A DNA stretch of 64,000 nt. Origin: Desulfovibrio sp. Lineage in GTDB: Bacteria; Desulfobacterota; Desulfovibrionia; Desulfovibrionales; Desulfovibrionaceae. The stretch spans positions 1 to 64,000 of the forward strand of contig NZ_JAHZCJ010000002.1 in NCBI RefSeq assembly GCF_019422935.1. Reading direction: 5' to 3'. The notes under the pieces were generated by a model. The model worked only from the letters and a program-made list of their open reading frames with translations. It had not been told where the DNA came from and made no database searches. Of the stretch, positions 8,124 to 16,970 are shown piece by piece (position 1 is the stretch's first letter; each line of letters begins with the position of its first letter). Both the position numbers and the translations under genes were made by a program.

Positions 8124-8872
8124 GCCTGTTCCCCGGCTTCGCTCGCGAGCTGGACTTCGCACAGCTCGACCATTTTGAGCAGAGCCAAGCTGCTGTTACG
8201 GATGTCAAACTTGAGCTTCACGCCTTCAAGGGCGCTGTAAAAGCGGTCAAACCCTGCCAGCGGGGCCAGCAGTACCTCATCATGCGCGAGGCCGGAAAGC
8301 TGCTCGACTACCTCGTGAAAGTGCTCAAGCTCCTCATCGACAAAGGCCAGAGCTATGGTGCGGGTATAAACCTGCGGGGTCGCGAAACCCACGAGGTCGA
8401 TTTTGTCCAGCTTGCGGGTCTGTTCTTCGGACAAGCCCGCATAAAGCTTGGCTTCGATGTCGTCGATTTCGGCCCATAGCTGGGAGAGGATGGTCTGATC
8501 ATCATGCCCGGCGAGGGCGTTGTGGGAAAGCTGGATTGCAATGCGCTTGGCCTTGCTCAACTCGCACTCAATGACCATCACCAAAATGTGCTGCACGCCC
8601 GCCTCGACAGCCGCCTGCACCCGGTGATTACCAGAGAGGACTTCCAGACTCCCATCAGGTTGCCGCCAGCACAGGGGTACGCTGGACAAACGGCCATCTT
8701 GCCGCACATTGGAGGTAAGCTGCTGAAACGTGCCCTTGTCCAACACGCGGGCGTTTTTTGTGAGCAGCTTGAGTTCGCCCGGAGCAACGGCCAGCAGCCG
8801 GAAGTCATCGCCGTACAACTGTGTGCTAAGGGTAGTGAGATTGGCGTTCATCGCTTGCAAATCGTTCATCAT
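8120..8872 (-). CDS. ParB/sulfiredoxin-fold nuclease-like protein
   Basis: 250 residues. The N-terminal half is a ParB-type domain: the motif VLSGNHRVQAAVEAG (about 78-92) corresponds to the GxRRxxA box that binds nucleotide in ParB-fold proteins, preceded by NARVLDKGTFQQLTSNV. The C-terminal half has acidic helices and no recognised domain. It is not near a parA gene and belongs to a phage-type context, where ParB-fold proteins commonly sit beside DNA-modification enzymes. It starts with ATGATG; the first ATG overlaps the primase stop, and its own stop overlaps the methyltransferase-like start. The three genes are thus probably translated in sequence. Confidence 0.8.
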   Translation of the reverse strand: MMNDLQAMNANLTTLSTQLYGDDFRLLAVAPGELKLLTKNARVLDKGTFQQLTSNVRQDGRLSSVPLCWRQPDGSLEVLSGNHRVQAAVEAGVQHILVMVIECELSKAKRIAIQLSHNALAGHDDQTILSQLWAEIDDIEAKLYAGLSEEQTRKLDKIDLVGFATPQVYTRTIALAFVDEELEHFHEVVEQLSGLAHDEVLLAPLAGFDRFYSALEGVKLKFDIRNSSLALLKMVELCEVQLASEAGEQA

Positions 8873-10608
8873 GCGTCCCCGTCTATGAAGAGAAAGTTGC
8901 GTGAGGAAATGACCTCTTCCGGGTGGTCACGCAGCCACATGGGAAGAAATTTTGACGCCCGTTCCAAGCCTCGCAGTTCAAGAAGCGCAGCATGCAAGGG
9001 GGCTGTGAGCTGGCAGCCACGCCTGAGGCCGAAGCCTTGACGCTGATCGCCATTTGAGAACCTGACGTACACAATCTGCGGATATGGCTGCCACGCCAGT
9101 GCAGCGCGGCCAACATTCACGGGGATTAACCCCAACGGCAAATACCCTTTGAGCATTGCGGAGAGGCTCTGCTGCGCCTGCTCGTCCAGAGCTTCCGCAG
9201 TGCCGCCCTCGGCGTCCCACGGATGCGGCGTATCTGCTGCGGACTCCGCCTCTTTTGCGCTGGCCGGTTCAGAAGTGGCAACTTCCTTATTTTCGGGGGT
9301 ACAGGCTGTTGGGCTTGCCCCGCCCCCCCCACAGTCCAAACCAGACGAAAATGAGTCCATATGTCCACATTCTGCGGGCGCTTGGAGGTCAGACGCATGT
9401 TGTGCTATGCTGCCCCCGTGCTGGTCTGTGCACTGGACTGGCAGAGTGACCGAGGGTGGCAAGGCTGCGGCTATCCACTGGCGCAAGTCGGCCCCCTGGG
9501 CAAAAGCATCGCCCGGGTCTTTGCCAATGGGGGTGGGCCAGCGGCGCGCCGTGCTGGGGAAGGTTTTGGTCCACCACTCTAAAGCCTCAGCACCCGCTGC
9601 GTCATAATCCAGCGCCAGCAACAGGCGGCTGGCTGACAGCAACAGCGGATAGGCCACAGAATCCGGCTTGATGCGGTTTGAGCGCAGGGCAATGGCCCCC
9701 ACCACACCGCCGCTCAGGGCATGGATGAGCATGGCGTCAAGCTCGGCCTCAACCACGAAATATACAGCCAGCTCTGGCGGAAGGCTGGATTTGAGGAGAT
9801 ACGGCCCACGGCAGGAACCCTCTAGCGCCAGATATTTGGCCTTGGTTGTAACTGTGCCATCGGGCAGCGTGTGGGTGTAATCAGGCTTGGGCCTACGGAT
9901 GCGGGCGGCAATGACCCGGCCCGCTGCGTCAAACGTGGGGATGATGATGCCGCGCGGTATGAGCATGCGGGTTTTCGTCTTGCCGCTGTCGTCAATCTTT
10001 GGTTCCAGCCCGAGCACAGAGCGGAGCCGGATGCGACCGGGGATGCGGTCATTTTCAGCGGTGAGCAGGCCGAGCTTGAAGGCTTCAATTTCTTTCAGCC
10101 CGATACCGCGCGCGGAAAGCCATTTGCTGCCGCCTAACCCCATGAGATAGCTGTGCGCTTCTGTAACCAGCTTGCTTGCGTATTCCGTCCATTTGTCGCA
10201 CGGAAGCTCCCACATGGTGGGCTTAAAGGTGCTGCGCACGGGTTCTTTGGGCGCTGATCGGCGCCATGTACGCTCGCTGGCCTTGACCTCTATGCCCAGC
10301 TCGGCGCAGGCATCCTTGAAGCCCATACCCTCACACTTGGTCAGGTAGGAAATGGAATCCCCACCCTCGCCGCAACGGCGGCACCACCAGATGCCGGGAA
10401 TGTCATGCTCTATGCAAATCGGGCCGCGCTTGTGGCTACCTGATTCGCGGCGGTCAGGCCAGATCATGAAACGGTCAGACTTGCCAGCCTCGCCGCCGCA
10501 AAGGGGGCATGGGCCATTAAACCCACCGCCGCCCTGCCTGCGCACATCACGCTGGCCAGAGAAACGAGTGCGATAAAATTCAAGTATTCCGCTCATTGTG
10601 TCCGACAC
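8869..10608 (-). CDS. DnaG-type phage primase (CHC2 zinc finger and TOPRIM)
   Basis: 579 residues. It makes RNA primers for replication of the element. The zinc finger is formed by CPLC (34-37) and CRRC (76-79). The TOPRIM core shows VVEAELDAML (about 285-294) with the catalytic glutamate, and LALDYDAAGAEA (331-342) with the metal-binding aspartates. The last 200 residues are a low-complexity linker followed by a domain I do not recognise, possibly a helicase-interaction domain. The GTG at 10,606-10,608 is used; an ATG five codons in (10,594-10,596) is possible because both SDs are weak. The 3' end overlaps the ParB-like gene. The helicase lies upstream beyond a repeat-bearing gap. Confidence 0.88.
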   Translation of the reverse strand: MSDTMSGILEFYRTRFSGQRDVRRQGGGGFNGPCPLCGGEAGKSDRFMIWPDRRESGSHKRGPICIEHDIPGIWWCRRCGEGGDSISYLTKCEGMGFKDACAELGIEVKASERTWRRSAPKEPVRSTFKPTMWELPCDKWTEYASKLVTEAHSYLMGLGGSKWLSARGIGLKEIEAFKLGLLTAENDRIPGRIRLRSVLGLEPKIDDSGKTKTRMLIPRGIIIPTFDAAGRVIAARIRRPKPDYTHTLPDGTVTTKAKYLALEGSCRGPYLLKSSLPPELAVYFVVEAELDAMLIHALSGGVVGAIALRSNRIKPDSVAYPLLLSASRLLLALDYDAAGAEALEWWTKTFPSTARRWPTPIGKDPGDAFAQGADLRQWIAAALPPSVTLPVQCTDQHGGSIAQHASDLQAPAECGHMDSFSSGLDCGGGGASPTACTPENKEVATSEPASAKEAESAADTPHPWDAEGGTAEALDEQAQQSLSAMLKGYLPLGLIPVNVGRAALAWQPYPQIVYVRFSNGDQRQGFGLRRGCQLTAPLHAALLELRGLERASKFLPMWLRDHPEEVISSRNFLFIDGDA

Positions 10609-10655
10609 TCTTACTTTTTCTTTTTTATAATTATTTAAATTTATTTATATTTTTA

Positions 10656-10759
10656 AATATGGACATAAGGACAGAACATATACGGTTCTTTATACGTGCA
10701 GCGCATGAGCGCACATTGCGCATGGAAGACATAAAGTGTTGTGTCCTTGTGTCCATATT
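10656..10759. repeat. Long inverted repeat between helicase and primase genes (origin or operator candidate)
   Basis: AATATGGACATAAGGACA (10,656-10,673) and TGTCCTTGTGTCCATATT (10,742-10,759) are inverted copies matching at 17 of 18 positions, 68 bases apart. Each arm contains two directly repeated GGACA (or TGTCC) words. An AT-only tract (10,621-10,657) flanks one arm, and the spacer repeats GCGCATG/GCGCA words. AT-rich unwinding tracts with repeats beside replication genes are typical of phage and plasmid origins. A repressor operator controlling the primase is the alternative. Confidence 0.6.
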
Positions 10760-10823
10760 CACCCCATGCCTTTAAATATCAGCATGTTGTAGATAAACTT
10801 TGCACGGGCAAGCATGGACAAAA

Positions 10824-12485
10824 CTAGTAATCCTTGCCGCCTGCATCACGCAGGGCATCAATTGCCTCAACCTTGAGGGATACGCCTAAACGCCAGCTTC
10901 CATTGCTGCGCTTCACTGGGATTTCTTTTTTATTCAGCAGTATGCCAAAAGTGCGCGCCTGAATGGCTTTTGCCCCCCTGTACAACTGATACCAGAGGCA
11001 AAAAGCCTTATGCAGTTCGCTGGCTTCTATTTTCGTTTTGTAGCGCGAAGTGTCTTCCTGCTTGTCTTCGATGATGCACCACTCGTTAAGGAATACGCCC
11101 ACATCATCCCAAGACTCACGTTGCTCGTTTGTCCATTGCTTTATTTTCTCTGGCACGAGAAGACGGCCATCCTTGAGCACTTGCAGCCCACCTTTGACCA
11201 TGCGGGCAAGCACCCCCTTGGCCTCAGCTTGCAGCTTTTCATCAAGATTTTTGTCGGCCTCTCGCTCGTAGCTCTCTTTGGGTTCATCAACGAACGATAG
11301 CGGCCACTTGAGAATCTGTGTACGGCACCAGAAAGCTGCGTCGTCTGCCTTGGCTGACGGCAACTCGTTTGTGGTCATGATTGGCGTGTGGGTCTGCTCC
11401 CAGGTGGTCATGGCTTTGTCTTGCAGCCCGCGCGCGGTGATGAAGCCGCCACCCGTTAGCTTCTTGAGTTTGGACAAGGCGAACTTTTGCCCGCCCTCAG
11501 CCTCATTGATCCACGCAATGCACATGCCCCTGAGCATGAGCACGTCTGGCGATGGCGCTGACGAATTGCGCACCTGAGAAGTTTGCAGGAACATTTCCAC
11601 CGGAACGTCCCCTGATAATTCGCCGCCCAAGACATGGGTGATAAGCTTGATGAGCGTATCCTTGCCGTTGCGGCCATGCTCACCGTGGAAGATCACAAAG
11701 ACATGATCTCGCCGCTTGGTAATCAGCGCGGAGCCGAGCAGCCGCCAGATGTACTCCACAAGCTCCTGATCGCCGTCCATCGAGGCCAGCAAATAGGCGT
11801 CCACGGCTGGACACGGCGAGGACTCTTGCCGGATCAGCTCCGGGTCATACTCCGTGGCGATAGAGTGCAGCAGAAAGTCTTCAGGGTTGCCGGGAAGCAG
11901 GTCGCCAGTACGCAGGTCAATCACGCCATTGGGGCAGGCCTTGAGGTAATGCTTCTTGTCCAGCAGTTTCGGCAGCACGGTCAGTGGGTTCTCTACCCGG
12001 CGCAGCATAAGCAGTATGTTGTCTTGTCCATTTTTATCGCGGAGCAAGGCAACACGCCTTTTTGCCATGTCTGCTACGGCTTCAATTGCGGAGCGTTCAT
12101 CTTTGTCAGTCGCTTCTGCTGCTTCCGCCCGCTTATTCTTCTCAAGTCGGAGATACAGGGCGCAAACGTCTTCGACTTTGCTGAATGCCCGGTCATAGTG
12201 GTCTTCTGCCCAGTGATGACCAACCCAAACAAGAAACCGCTCCCAGTATTTTACGTACACCACGGTTCCACGGTGTAGGCGGCAATACAGCTTCGCATCG
12301 CCGATACGGTTCTCGTTGAGGTAGCCCAGCAGCTCGGAATCTGAAATTTCCAGTTGGCGCACGGCTACAGGTTTGCGGTTTTCTGCTGCTTCTTTTTGTG
12401 CAGCTTCCTGACGCAATTTTTCCTCTTCCTGCCGCACTCGTTCTGCGACCTGAGCGGCCACATCCTTGGCATCATTAACGGCCAT
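10824..12485 (-). CDS. SF3-type replicative helicase (phage P4/D5 family)
   Basis: 553 residues. Hexameric SF3 helicase expected to unwind the element's origin. The N-terminus is charged and coiled; a D5_N-like region spans about 100-260. The Walker A segment reads GEHGRNGKDT (268-277), with Asp where most P4-type helicases have Ser or Thr after GK. The Walker B region is MCIAWINEAEGG (321-332), and the motif C-like segment is PIMTTNELP (368-376). A winged-helix end is likely. SD AGGTGG lies seven bases before the ATG. It is the first gene of the minus-strand run leading away from tRNA-Pro. A primase domain is absent and supplied by the separate gene at 8869-10,608. Confidence 0.87.
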   Translation of the reverse strand: MAVNDAKDVAAQVAERVRQEEEKLRQEAAQKEAAENRKPVAVRQLEISDSELLGYLNENRIGDAKLYCRLHRGTVVYVKYWERFLVWVGHHWAEDHYDRAFSKVEDVCALYLRLEKNKRAEAAEATDKDERSAIEAVADMAKRRVALLRDKNGQDNILLMLRRVENPLTVLPKLLDKKHYLKACPNGVIDLRTGDLLPGNPEDFLLHSIATEYDPELIRQESSPCPAVDAYLLASMDGDQELVEYIWRLLGSALITKRRDHVFVIFHGEHGRNGKDTLIKLITHVLGGELSGDVPVEMFLQTSQVRNSSAPSPDVLMLRGMCIAWINEAEGGQKFALSKLKKLTGGGFITARGLQDKAMTTWEQTHTPIMTTNELPSAKADDAAFWCRTQILKWPLSFVDEPKESYEREADKNLDEKLQAEAKGVLARMVKGGLQVLKDGRLLVPEKIKQWTNEQRESWDDVGVFLNEWCIIEDKQEDTSRYKTKIEASELHKAFCLWYQLYRGAKAIQARTFGILLNKKEIPVKRSNGSWRLGVSLKVEAIDALRDAGGKDY

Positions 12486-12812
12486 AATGTAACCACCTGA
12501 AATTATAGCAAATTATTTTTTTATAGGGCGCGAGAAAAGTTTCCTCAGGTTTCCGTTTTTCCGCGACTTTTTTTCCGTGAATCGCGACCGAAAGCTGAGG
12601 GTGCGCCACCGTTGGGGCCTGTGGCTTGGGGGAGTACCTTAACGCTCTAGCGGCAGACTGACGGCTCAGGGGCGCGCATTGGGCATTCTTGGCGGGCCGT
12701 ATAGCTAGGGGGGACAGGGGGGCGCACCCCGCCAGAGGAGGCAGGAGCGAGGGCAATAATGGAGGGGGAACTTGCGCGTTGCGCGATATCTGCGTCGCAC
12801 CAGCGTCGCACG
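12486..12812. other. Gap between element helicase and tRNA-Pro terminator
   Basis: About 330 bases without a supportable gene. The part next to the helicase is AT-rich and contains an extended -10-like TGCTATAAT on the minus strand (12,502-12,510), although the implied start would fall inside the helicase SD. The rest is GC-rich and includes a near-repeat of GCGTCGCAC (12,792-12,811). No integrase is present, and I see no second copy of the tRNA 3' end anywhere to the left. Confidence 0.5.
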
Positions 12813-12850
12813 AAAAAAAGGCACCACCGTCAGAAAGACGGCAATGCCTT
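12813..12850 (-). terminator. Terminator of the tRNA-His/tRNA-Pro transcript
   Basis: On the minus strand a stem built from AAGGCA and CCGTC paired with GACGG and TGCCTT, with loop TTTCT, is followed by seven T. It lies nine bases after the tRNA-Pro CCA end. It is a classical intrinsic terminator. Confidence 0.85.
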
Positions 12851-12858
12851 GATATATT

Positions 12859-12935
12859 TGGTCGGAGCGAAAGGATTCGAACCTTCGACCCCCTGCTCCC
12901 AAAGCAGGTGCGCTACCAGGCTGCGCCACGCTCCG
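12859..12935 (-). tRNA. tRNA-Pro (UGG)
   Basis: 77 bases including an encoded CCA. The acceptor stem is CGGAGCG paired with CGCTCCG, the T-loop is GTTCGAATC, and the anticodon loop is CTTTGGGA with anticodon TGG. The 3' end faces the phage-like region, a common integration arrangement, but no duplicated att core is visible in the window. Confidence 0.97.
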
Positions 12936-12971
12936 AAAAAAAACCCGCGCCGTTGCGGCGCGGGAAAATTG

Positions 12972-13048
12972 TGGGGCGAAAGATGGGACTTGAACCCACG
13001 GCCACCTGGGCCACAACCAGGTGCTCTACCTACTGAGCTACTTCCGCC
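12972..13048 (-). tRNA. tRNA-His (GUG)
   Basis: 77 bases. The acceptor GCGGAAG pairs with CTTTCGC, and an extra G at -1 opposes the C before CCA, as required for tRNA-His. The anticodon is GTG in loop TTGTGGC. It is cotranscribed with tRNA-Pro 36 bases downstream. Confidence 0.97.
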
Positions 13049-13059
13049 ACGGGAAAATT

Positions 13060-13088
13060 CTTATAAGCAGGTTATTTTAGTTTGGCAA
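13060..13088 (-). promoter_or_regulatory. Sigma-70 promoter of the tRNA-His/tRNA-Pro operon
   Basis: On the minus strand TTGCCA (13,083-13,088) and TATAAG (13,060-13,065) are separated by 17 bases, and the -10 box ends 11 bases before the tRNA-His 5' end. Confidence 0.75.
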
Positions 13089-13273
13089 GCATTTTTTCCA
13101 CGCAGCTCCATCTGGATTTTATCTAGAAAAGTAACTACACTTGCTTCCGCGACTTGGCTTTGTGCAAAAATCCGCCAGCCAAGCCGTTTGCCCGCCTCGC
13201 AAGCCTAGCTATTGCGCCTGTAATTCAGGCTCTAAGGGCACATCAGGCGTCAAACATTTTTTCGGGGACACTC

Positions 13274-14524
13274 ATGGACAAACTGGTTATTGAAGGCGGT
13301 GTTCCGCTTACTGGCGGCATTGAGGTCAGCGGCTCCAAAAATGCGGCCCTGCCCATTCTTTTTGCCTGCATTCTTCTGTCAGAGCCGGTCACAATCACCA
13401 ATGTGCCCAATCTGCGCGATATACATACCACAATCAAGCTCCTGAACATGTTGGGCTGCACCTGCGAATACAACGATCATCGGGTACAGGTGCAGCCCGG
13501 CAATTTACTGCCGGAAGCTCCATATGACCTGGTGCGCACCATGCGCGCCTCTGTTCTGTGCCTTGGCCCGCTGCTGGCCCGCATAGGTCAGGCGCGTGTG
13601 GCCCTGCCCGGCGGCTGCGCCATTGGGGCGCGCCCCGTAGACCAGCACCTCAAGGGTCTGGAGCAGATGGGCGCCAGCTTTCAGCTTGAAGAAGGCTATA
13701 TCATTGGTCGTTGCCGCCAGCTCAAGGGCGCGCACATATCTTTTGACATGCCCACAGTGGGCGGCACGGAAAACCTGCTCATGGCCGCGGCTCTTGCAGA
13801 TGGCGAGACCGTGCTTGAAAACGCCGCCCGTGAGCCAGAAATTGTTGACCTCGCAAACTTTTTGCGGGCATGCGGCGCAAAAATCGAAGGGCACGGCACG
13901 TCCGTTATCCGCATTCAGGGCGTTACCTCCCTGCACGATGGGGAATACCCCGTCATGCCCGACCGCATTGAGGCGGGAACCTTCCTCGTGGCCGCGGGCA
14001 TTACCGGCGGCGAGCTGATGCTGCGCAACTGTCCTTTCAAGGATCTTGAAGCCGTCATTCTCAAACTGCGCAGCATGGGCATGGAGATCACCCACACCCC
14101 TGAGGGCGTGCTGGCGCGGTGTGCTGGCCCCCTGCGCGGCACGGATGTGAAAACCCAGCCCTACCCCGGCTTTCCCACAGACATGCAGGCCCAGCTCATG
14201 GCGCTCATGTGCCTTGCCGAAGGGGCCAGCGTTGTGGAAGAAAGCATTTTTGAAAACCGATTCATGCACGTGCTTGAGCTCATGCGCATGGGCGCGCAGA
14301 TCAAGGTCTCCGGCCACACGGCCATGGTGCGCGGCGTGCAGAAGCTCACTGGCGCGCCAGTGATGGCCTCCGATCTCCGCGCCAGCGCTTCGCTGGTTTT
14401 GGCAGGCCTGGCGGCCAAGGGCGTTACCGAAGTGCGACGCATCTACCACCTCGACCGCGGCTATGAGAGCATCGAGCACAAGCTGAACGCCGTTGGGGCG
14501 CGCATCCGCCGCGAAAAAGAATAA
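13274..14524 (+). CDS. murA: UDP-N-acetylglucosamine 1-carboxyvinyltransferase MurA
   Basis: 416 residues, full length for the family. It transfers enolpyruvate from PEP to UDP-GlcNAc, the first committed step of peptidoglycan synthesis in the cytoplasm. The catalytic, fosfomycin-binding cysteine is C115 in [11 protein letters not shown]. The substrate-binding start [12 protein letters not shown] (20-31) and the late motif [15 protein letters not shown] are intact. The ATG at 13,274 has SD GGGGA; an upstream in-frame extension lacks similarity. It stands alone after the tRNA genes and is followed by a lipoprotein gene on the same strand. Confidence 0.98.
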   Translation: MDKLVIEGGVPLTGGIEVSGSKNAALPILFACILLSEPVTITNVPNLRDIHTTIKLLNMLGCTCEYNDHRVQVQPGNLLPEAPYDLVRTMRASVLCLGPLLARIGQARVALPGGCAIGARPVDQHLKGLEQMGASFQLEEGYIIGRCRQLKGAHISFDMPTVGGTENLLMAAALADGETVLENAAREPEIVDLANFLRACGAKIEGHGTSVIRIQGVTSLHDGEYPVMPDRIEAGTFLVAAGITGGELMLRNCPFKDLEAVILKLRSMGMEITHTPEGVLARCAGPLRGTDVKTQPYPGFPTDMQAQLMALMCLAEGASVVEESIFENRFMHVLELMRMGAQIKVSGHTAMVRGVQKLTGAPVMASDLRASASLVLAGLAAKGVTEVRRIYHLDRGYESIEHKLNAVGARIRREKE

Positions 14525-14630
14525 AAAACTCCGCTCCTTTTGCAGGCAGCCTCCATGGCGCGCCCGCAAAGGCGAGTTGATCGACTACGTTATGACGCTT
14601 CGCCCGCAACGCGGGTTTCAGGAGGATTCC

Positions 14631-15323
14631 ATGAAACGACTGGCGCTTCTACTGCTGCTGCTTTGCGTCACCCTGCTCAATGGCTGCGCATACACCGGCT
14701 ATTCCATCTATGACGACCAGCGCCTGATGGGCACCATGTCGGACGACAAGGAACTCTCTGCCAAAATCAAGACGGCGCTGCTTGACGAAAGCTTCTCTGG
14801 CGGCTGGTCTGTTGCGGTATACAGTTTTTACGGGCATGTCTTCCTTGTGGGTGAAATACCCGACACCATGCAGGGCAAGGCTGTGACCATAGCCAACCGC
14901 TACAAACCCCGCTCGGTCACGACCCACTGGTTCACCCCCGCCACCAGTGACTCCAGCAACTTTGTGCTGGCCACCAAGCTGCGCAAAGACCTTATTGCCA
15001 CCAAGGGGCTCTCTTCCACCCGCATAGATACGGAAGTGAACTCCGGGCGTGTGGTGCTGCTTGGCGTGGTAAGGGATGATGCGGAAAAGCAGCTCGCCAT
15101 CCAGGCCGCACGCGGGGTTGGTGGCGTGACAGGCGTAACAAGCTACCTCATGTTTCCCCAAAAGGCGGGCCAGCTTGATAATATGCAGCCAGAACACGCC
15201 ACCGGCGTGAGCCCCATGGACGGCAGCATGGAACCCTCCGGCAGCCCGAGCAGTACCCCGGTTTCCAGCGGCGCAAACAGCTCTGGCGGTTCAGGCGATG
15301 TGGAGTCACGCGAGCTGCCGTAG
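14631..15323 (+). CDS. BON-domain outer-membrane lipoprotein
   Basis: 230 residues. A lipoprotein signal peptide ends in LLNGC, so Cys19 or its neighbour should be lipidated. Two BON domains follow (about 40-110 and 115-185); in the second the pattern RIDTEVNSGRVVLLGVV is typical. A Ser/Gly-rich tail of about 45 residues ends the protein. BON lipoproteins (OsmY/DolP type) bind phospholipid and maintain the outer membrane. The ATG at 14,631 has a strong AGGAGG eight bases upstream. It may be cotranscribed with murA and is followed by a bidirectional terminator. Confidence 0.88.
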   Translation: MKRLALLLLLLCVTLLNGCAYTGYSIYDDQRLMGTMSDDKELSAKIKTALLDESFSGGWSVAVYSFYGHVFLVGEIPDTMQGKAVTIANRYKPRSVTTHWFTPATSDSSNFVLATKLRKDLIATKGLSSTRIDTEVNSGRVVLLGVVRDDAEKQLAIQAARGVGGVTGVTSYLMFPQKAGQLDNMQPEHATGVSPMDGSMEPSGSPSSTPVSSGANSSGGSGDVESRELP

Positions 15324-15401
15324 ACCGCTGCAAAAAACTGATAATTCCAACACTCGTGGCTGACAGCCACGGCGCATATAGTTAGGACTTTTCCCTTTAA
15401 T

Positions 15402-15440
15402 AAATGCTTACCGACGAACAGCTTTCGCCGGTAAGCATTT
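15402..15440. terminator. Bidirectional terminator between convergent genes
   Basis: AAATGCTTACCG (15,402-15,413) pairs with CGGTAAGCATTT (15,429-15,440), a perfect 12-bp stem with A-rich and T-rich ends on both sides. It separates the BON lipoprotein gene from the convergent HD-GYP gene. Confidence 0.85.
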
Positions 15441-15468
15441 TACGTTCAGATTGCTGCACAAACCTGTC

Positions 15469-16707
15469 CTAGGCGCTAGTCCAGGCGCATAATTTGCGCA
15501 TGGCAAGAAATTTTGCAGCAGCATCGCGCTGCGCTCTGGACCGCACCTGATTGATCTGCAAAGCATTTTTTACAACCAAGGCGACAATATCCGCATCAAG
15601 CTGCCTGTTTGCCGCCATATCCGACATACAGGCAACCACACTGGCCAGTTCCATGCCGCCCCGGTATGGGCGGCTCTCTGTCAAAGCGGTAAACACATCA
15701 GCTACAGCCATAACGCGCATTGGCAAGGTGAGCTTTGCTGCTCCCAGACCATACGGATATCCTTTTCCATCCAGCCTCTCGTGGTGCATTCCCGCCCAAT
15801 CACAAACACAGTGAAAACCGGCGATTGAATCAAGAAGCTGTATCCCAATCTCGGCATGCTGCTTTATTTCATGCCGCTCTTGATCAGAAAGCGACCCCGG
15901 TTTCTCAAGAATATCCACAGGAATCGCCAACTTGCCAATGTCGTGCAGGAGCCCCGCAATGTAGATCGTCAGGTAATCATCGCCCAATGCAAGGCCAGTC
16001 AGCTTGAGTATTTCTTGCGCAGTGTGGGCAACGCCGTGTGAATGCGTTGCAGTAAACGGACTTTTTGAGTCAATAATCTGAGAAAACAGATCGCACAAAA
16101 TCAAGAGATTTTTGGTTGAAAGAATGTCTTTGCAAAACTCGTTGCTCAAATACGCATCCATCGCCTCGGATGATTGATACGCAGCAACAATGGTTCTGTT
16201 TTCTGCTATGTGAGCAAAGGCATTACGCCAGATGTAAGAAAAATTACCCGATTCCTTTTCCATAGCCGTTGCCAGCTTGGGGAAGGTCGCATCCGGGTGG
16301 GCGTGCATTTCAGCATCAATTGCATCGGCAAAATAAATACAGTTTGCAGAGATGGCGCTGTCTTCTTGAGGGGTCAGTTCTTTCCACGGAGTCTTCCGAA
16401 GCAGAACCATGTTGCAAACATCTTCAGGAAGTTTGGCTGTTCGGCAAAAAACCCAGCCAGCCACGCAATAATCTTCTTTTTCAAAAACAAAATTGGTCAG
16501 GCCATCCTTCAGCGGGATTGTCCCGATCTCATGCAGCATGCTTGCAATGAGCAGGTATTTCCTTTCCTGATGATCCAGACCGCAGTGTTCTGCCAACACC
16601 TGTGCCAGATAGGCCACACGCAGATTGTGTTCTGTCAGTTCTTGCCAAACAAGCCCAAGCGCCCGCGAAAAACCAGACAGTAAACTGTAAAGGTGAACTG
16701 ACTCCAT
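15469..16707 (-). CDS. Tandem HD / HD-GYP domain phosphodiesterase-like protein
   Basis: About 412 residues. The C-terminal half is a complete HD-GYP domain: LLHDIGKLAIP, then HHERLDGKGYPYGL and DVFTALTESRPYR, expected to hydrolyse cyclic di-GMP. The N-terminal half looks like a second, degenerate HD domain in which the metal HD pair is HE (MLHEIGTIP). There is no sensor or receiver domain and no membrane segment. I use the ATG at 16,705-16,707; a GTG three codons earlier is equally possible. It is single and followed by the shared terminator. Confidence 0.88.
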   Translation of the reverse strand: MESVHLYSLLSGFSRALGLVWQELTEHNLRVAYLAQVLAEHCGLDHQERKYLLIASMLHEIGTIPLKDGLTNFVFEKEDYCVAGWVFCRTAKLPEDVCNMVLLRKTPWKELTPQEDSAISANCIYFADAIDAEMHAHPDATFPKLATAMEKESGNFSYIWRNAFAHIAENRTIVAAYQSSEAMDAYLSNEFCKDILSTKNLLILCDLFSQIIDSKSPFTATHSHGVAHTAQEILKLTGLALGDDYLTIYIAGLLHDIGKLAIPVDILEKPGSLSDQERHEIKQHAEIGIQLLDSIAGFHCVCDWAGMHHERLDGKGYPYGLGAAKLTLPMRVMAVADVFTALTESRPYRGGMELASVVACMSDMAANRQLDADIVALVVKNALQINQVRSRAQRDAAAKFLAMRKLCAWTSA

Positions 16708-16889
16708 TGGCACCACTCAAGGTAGAAGACAAAATTTCAGCAAAGCCTGACAGGCCAGGGAGCTGCGCTGCCTGCTTTTTCGCAAGCGGACAGGCAACGT
16801 GGCATCTTTGAGGATGATGGCAAAACCGGCCTGAAAAAGGCAAAAAATGCGGGATTCACTAGCGGGGTAATTTTCTGCATTCAGAGGCG

Positions 16890-16916
16890 GGAGCGCTCCA
16901 TTTAACGGAGCGCTCC
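16890..16916. repeat. Hairpin made of two GGAGCGCTCC palindromes
   Basis: GGAGCGCTCC at 16,890-16,899 is repeated at 16,907-16,916, and the two copies can pair across a 7-base loop. It lies 55 bases past the stop of the chemoreceptor gene and upstream of the HD-GYP gene. It has no T-run, so it could be a weak terminator or a dimeric binding site. Confidence 0.6.
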
Positions 16917-16970
16917 GCAACAAACAATGTTCAGCACTCTGGCAAATTGATTTCAATAATCCTCACAGGC

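Noticed and set aside
12475-12756. 93-codon minus-strand frame upstream of the helicase
   Set aside because: It overlaps the helicase start, has no SD and looks like translated GC-rich spacer.
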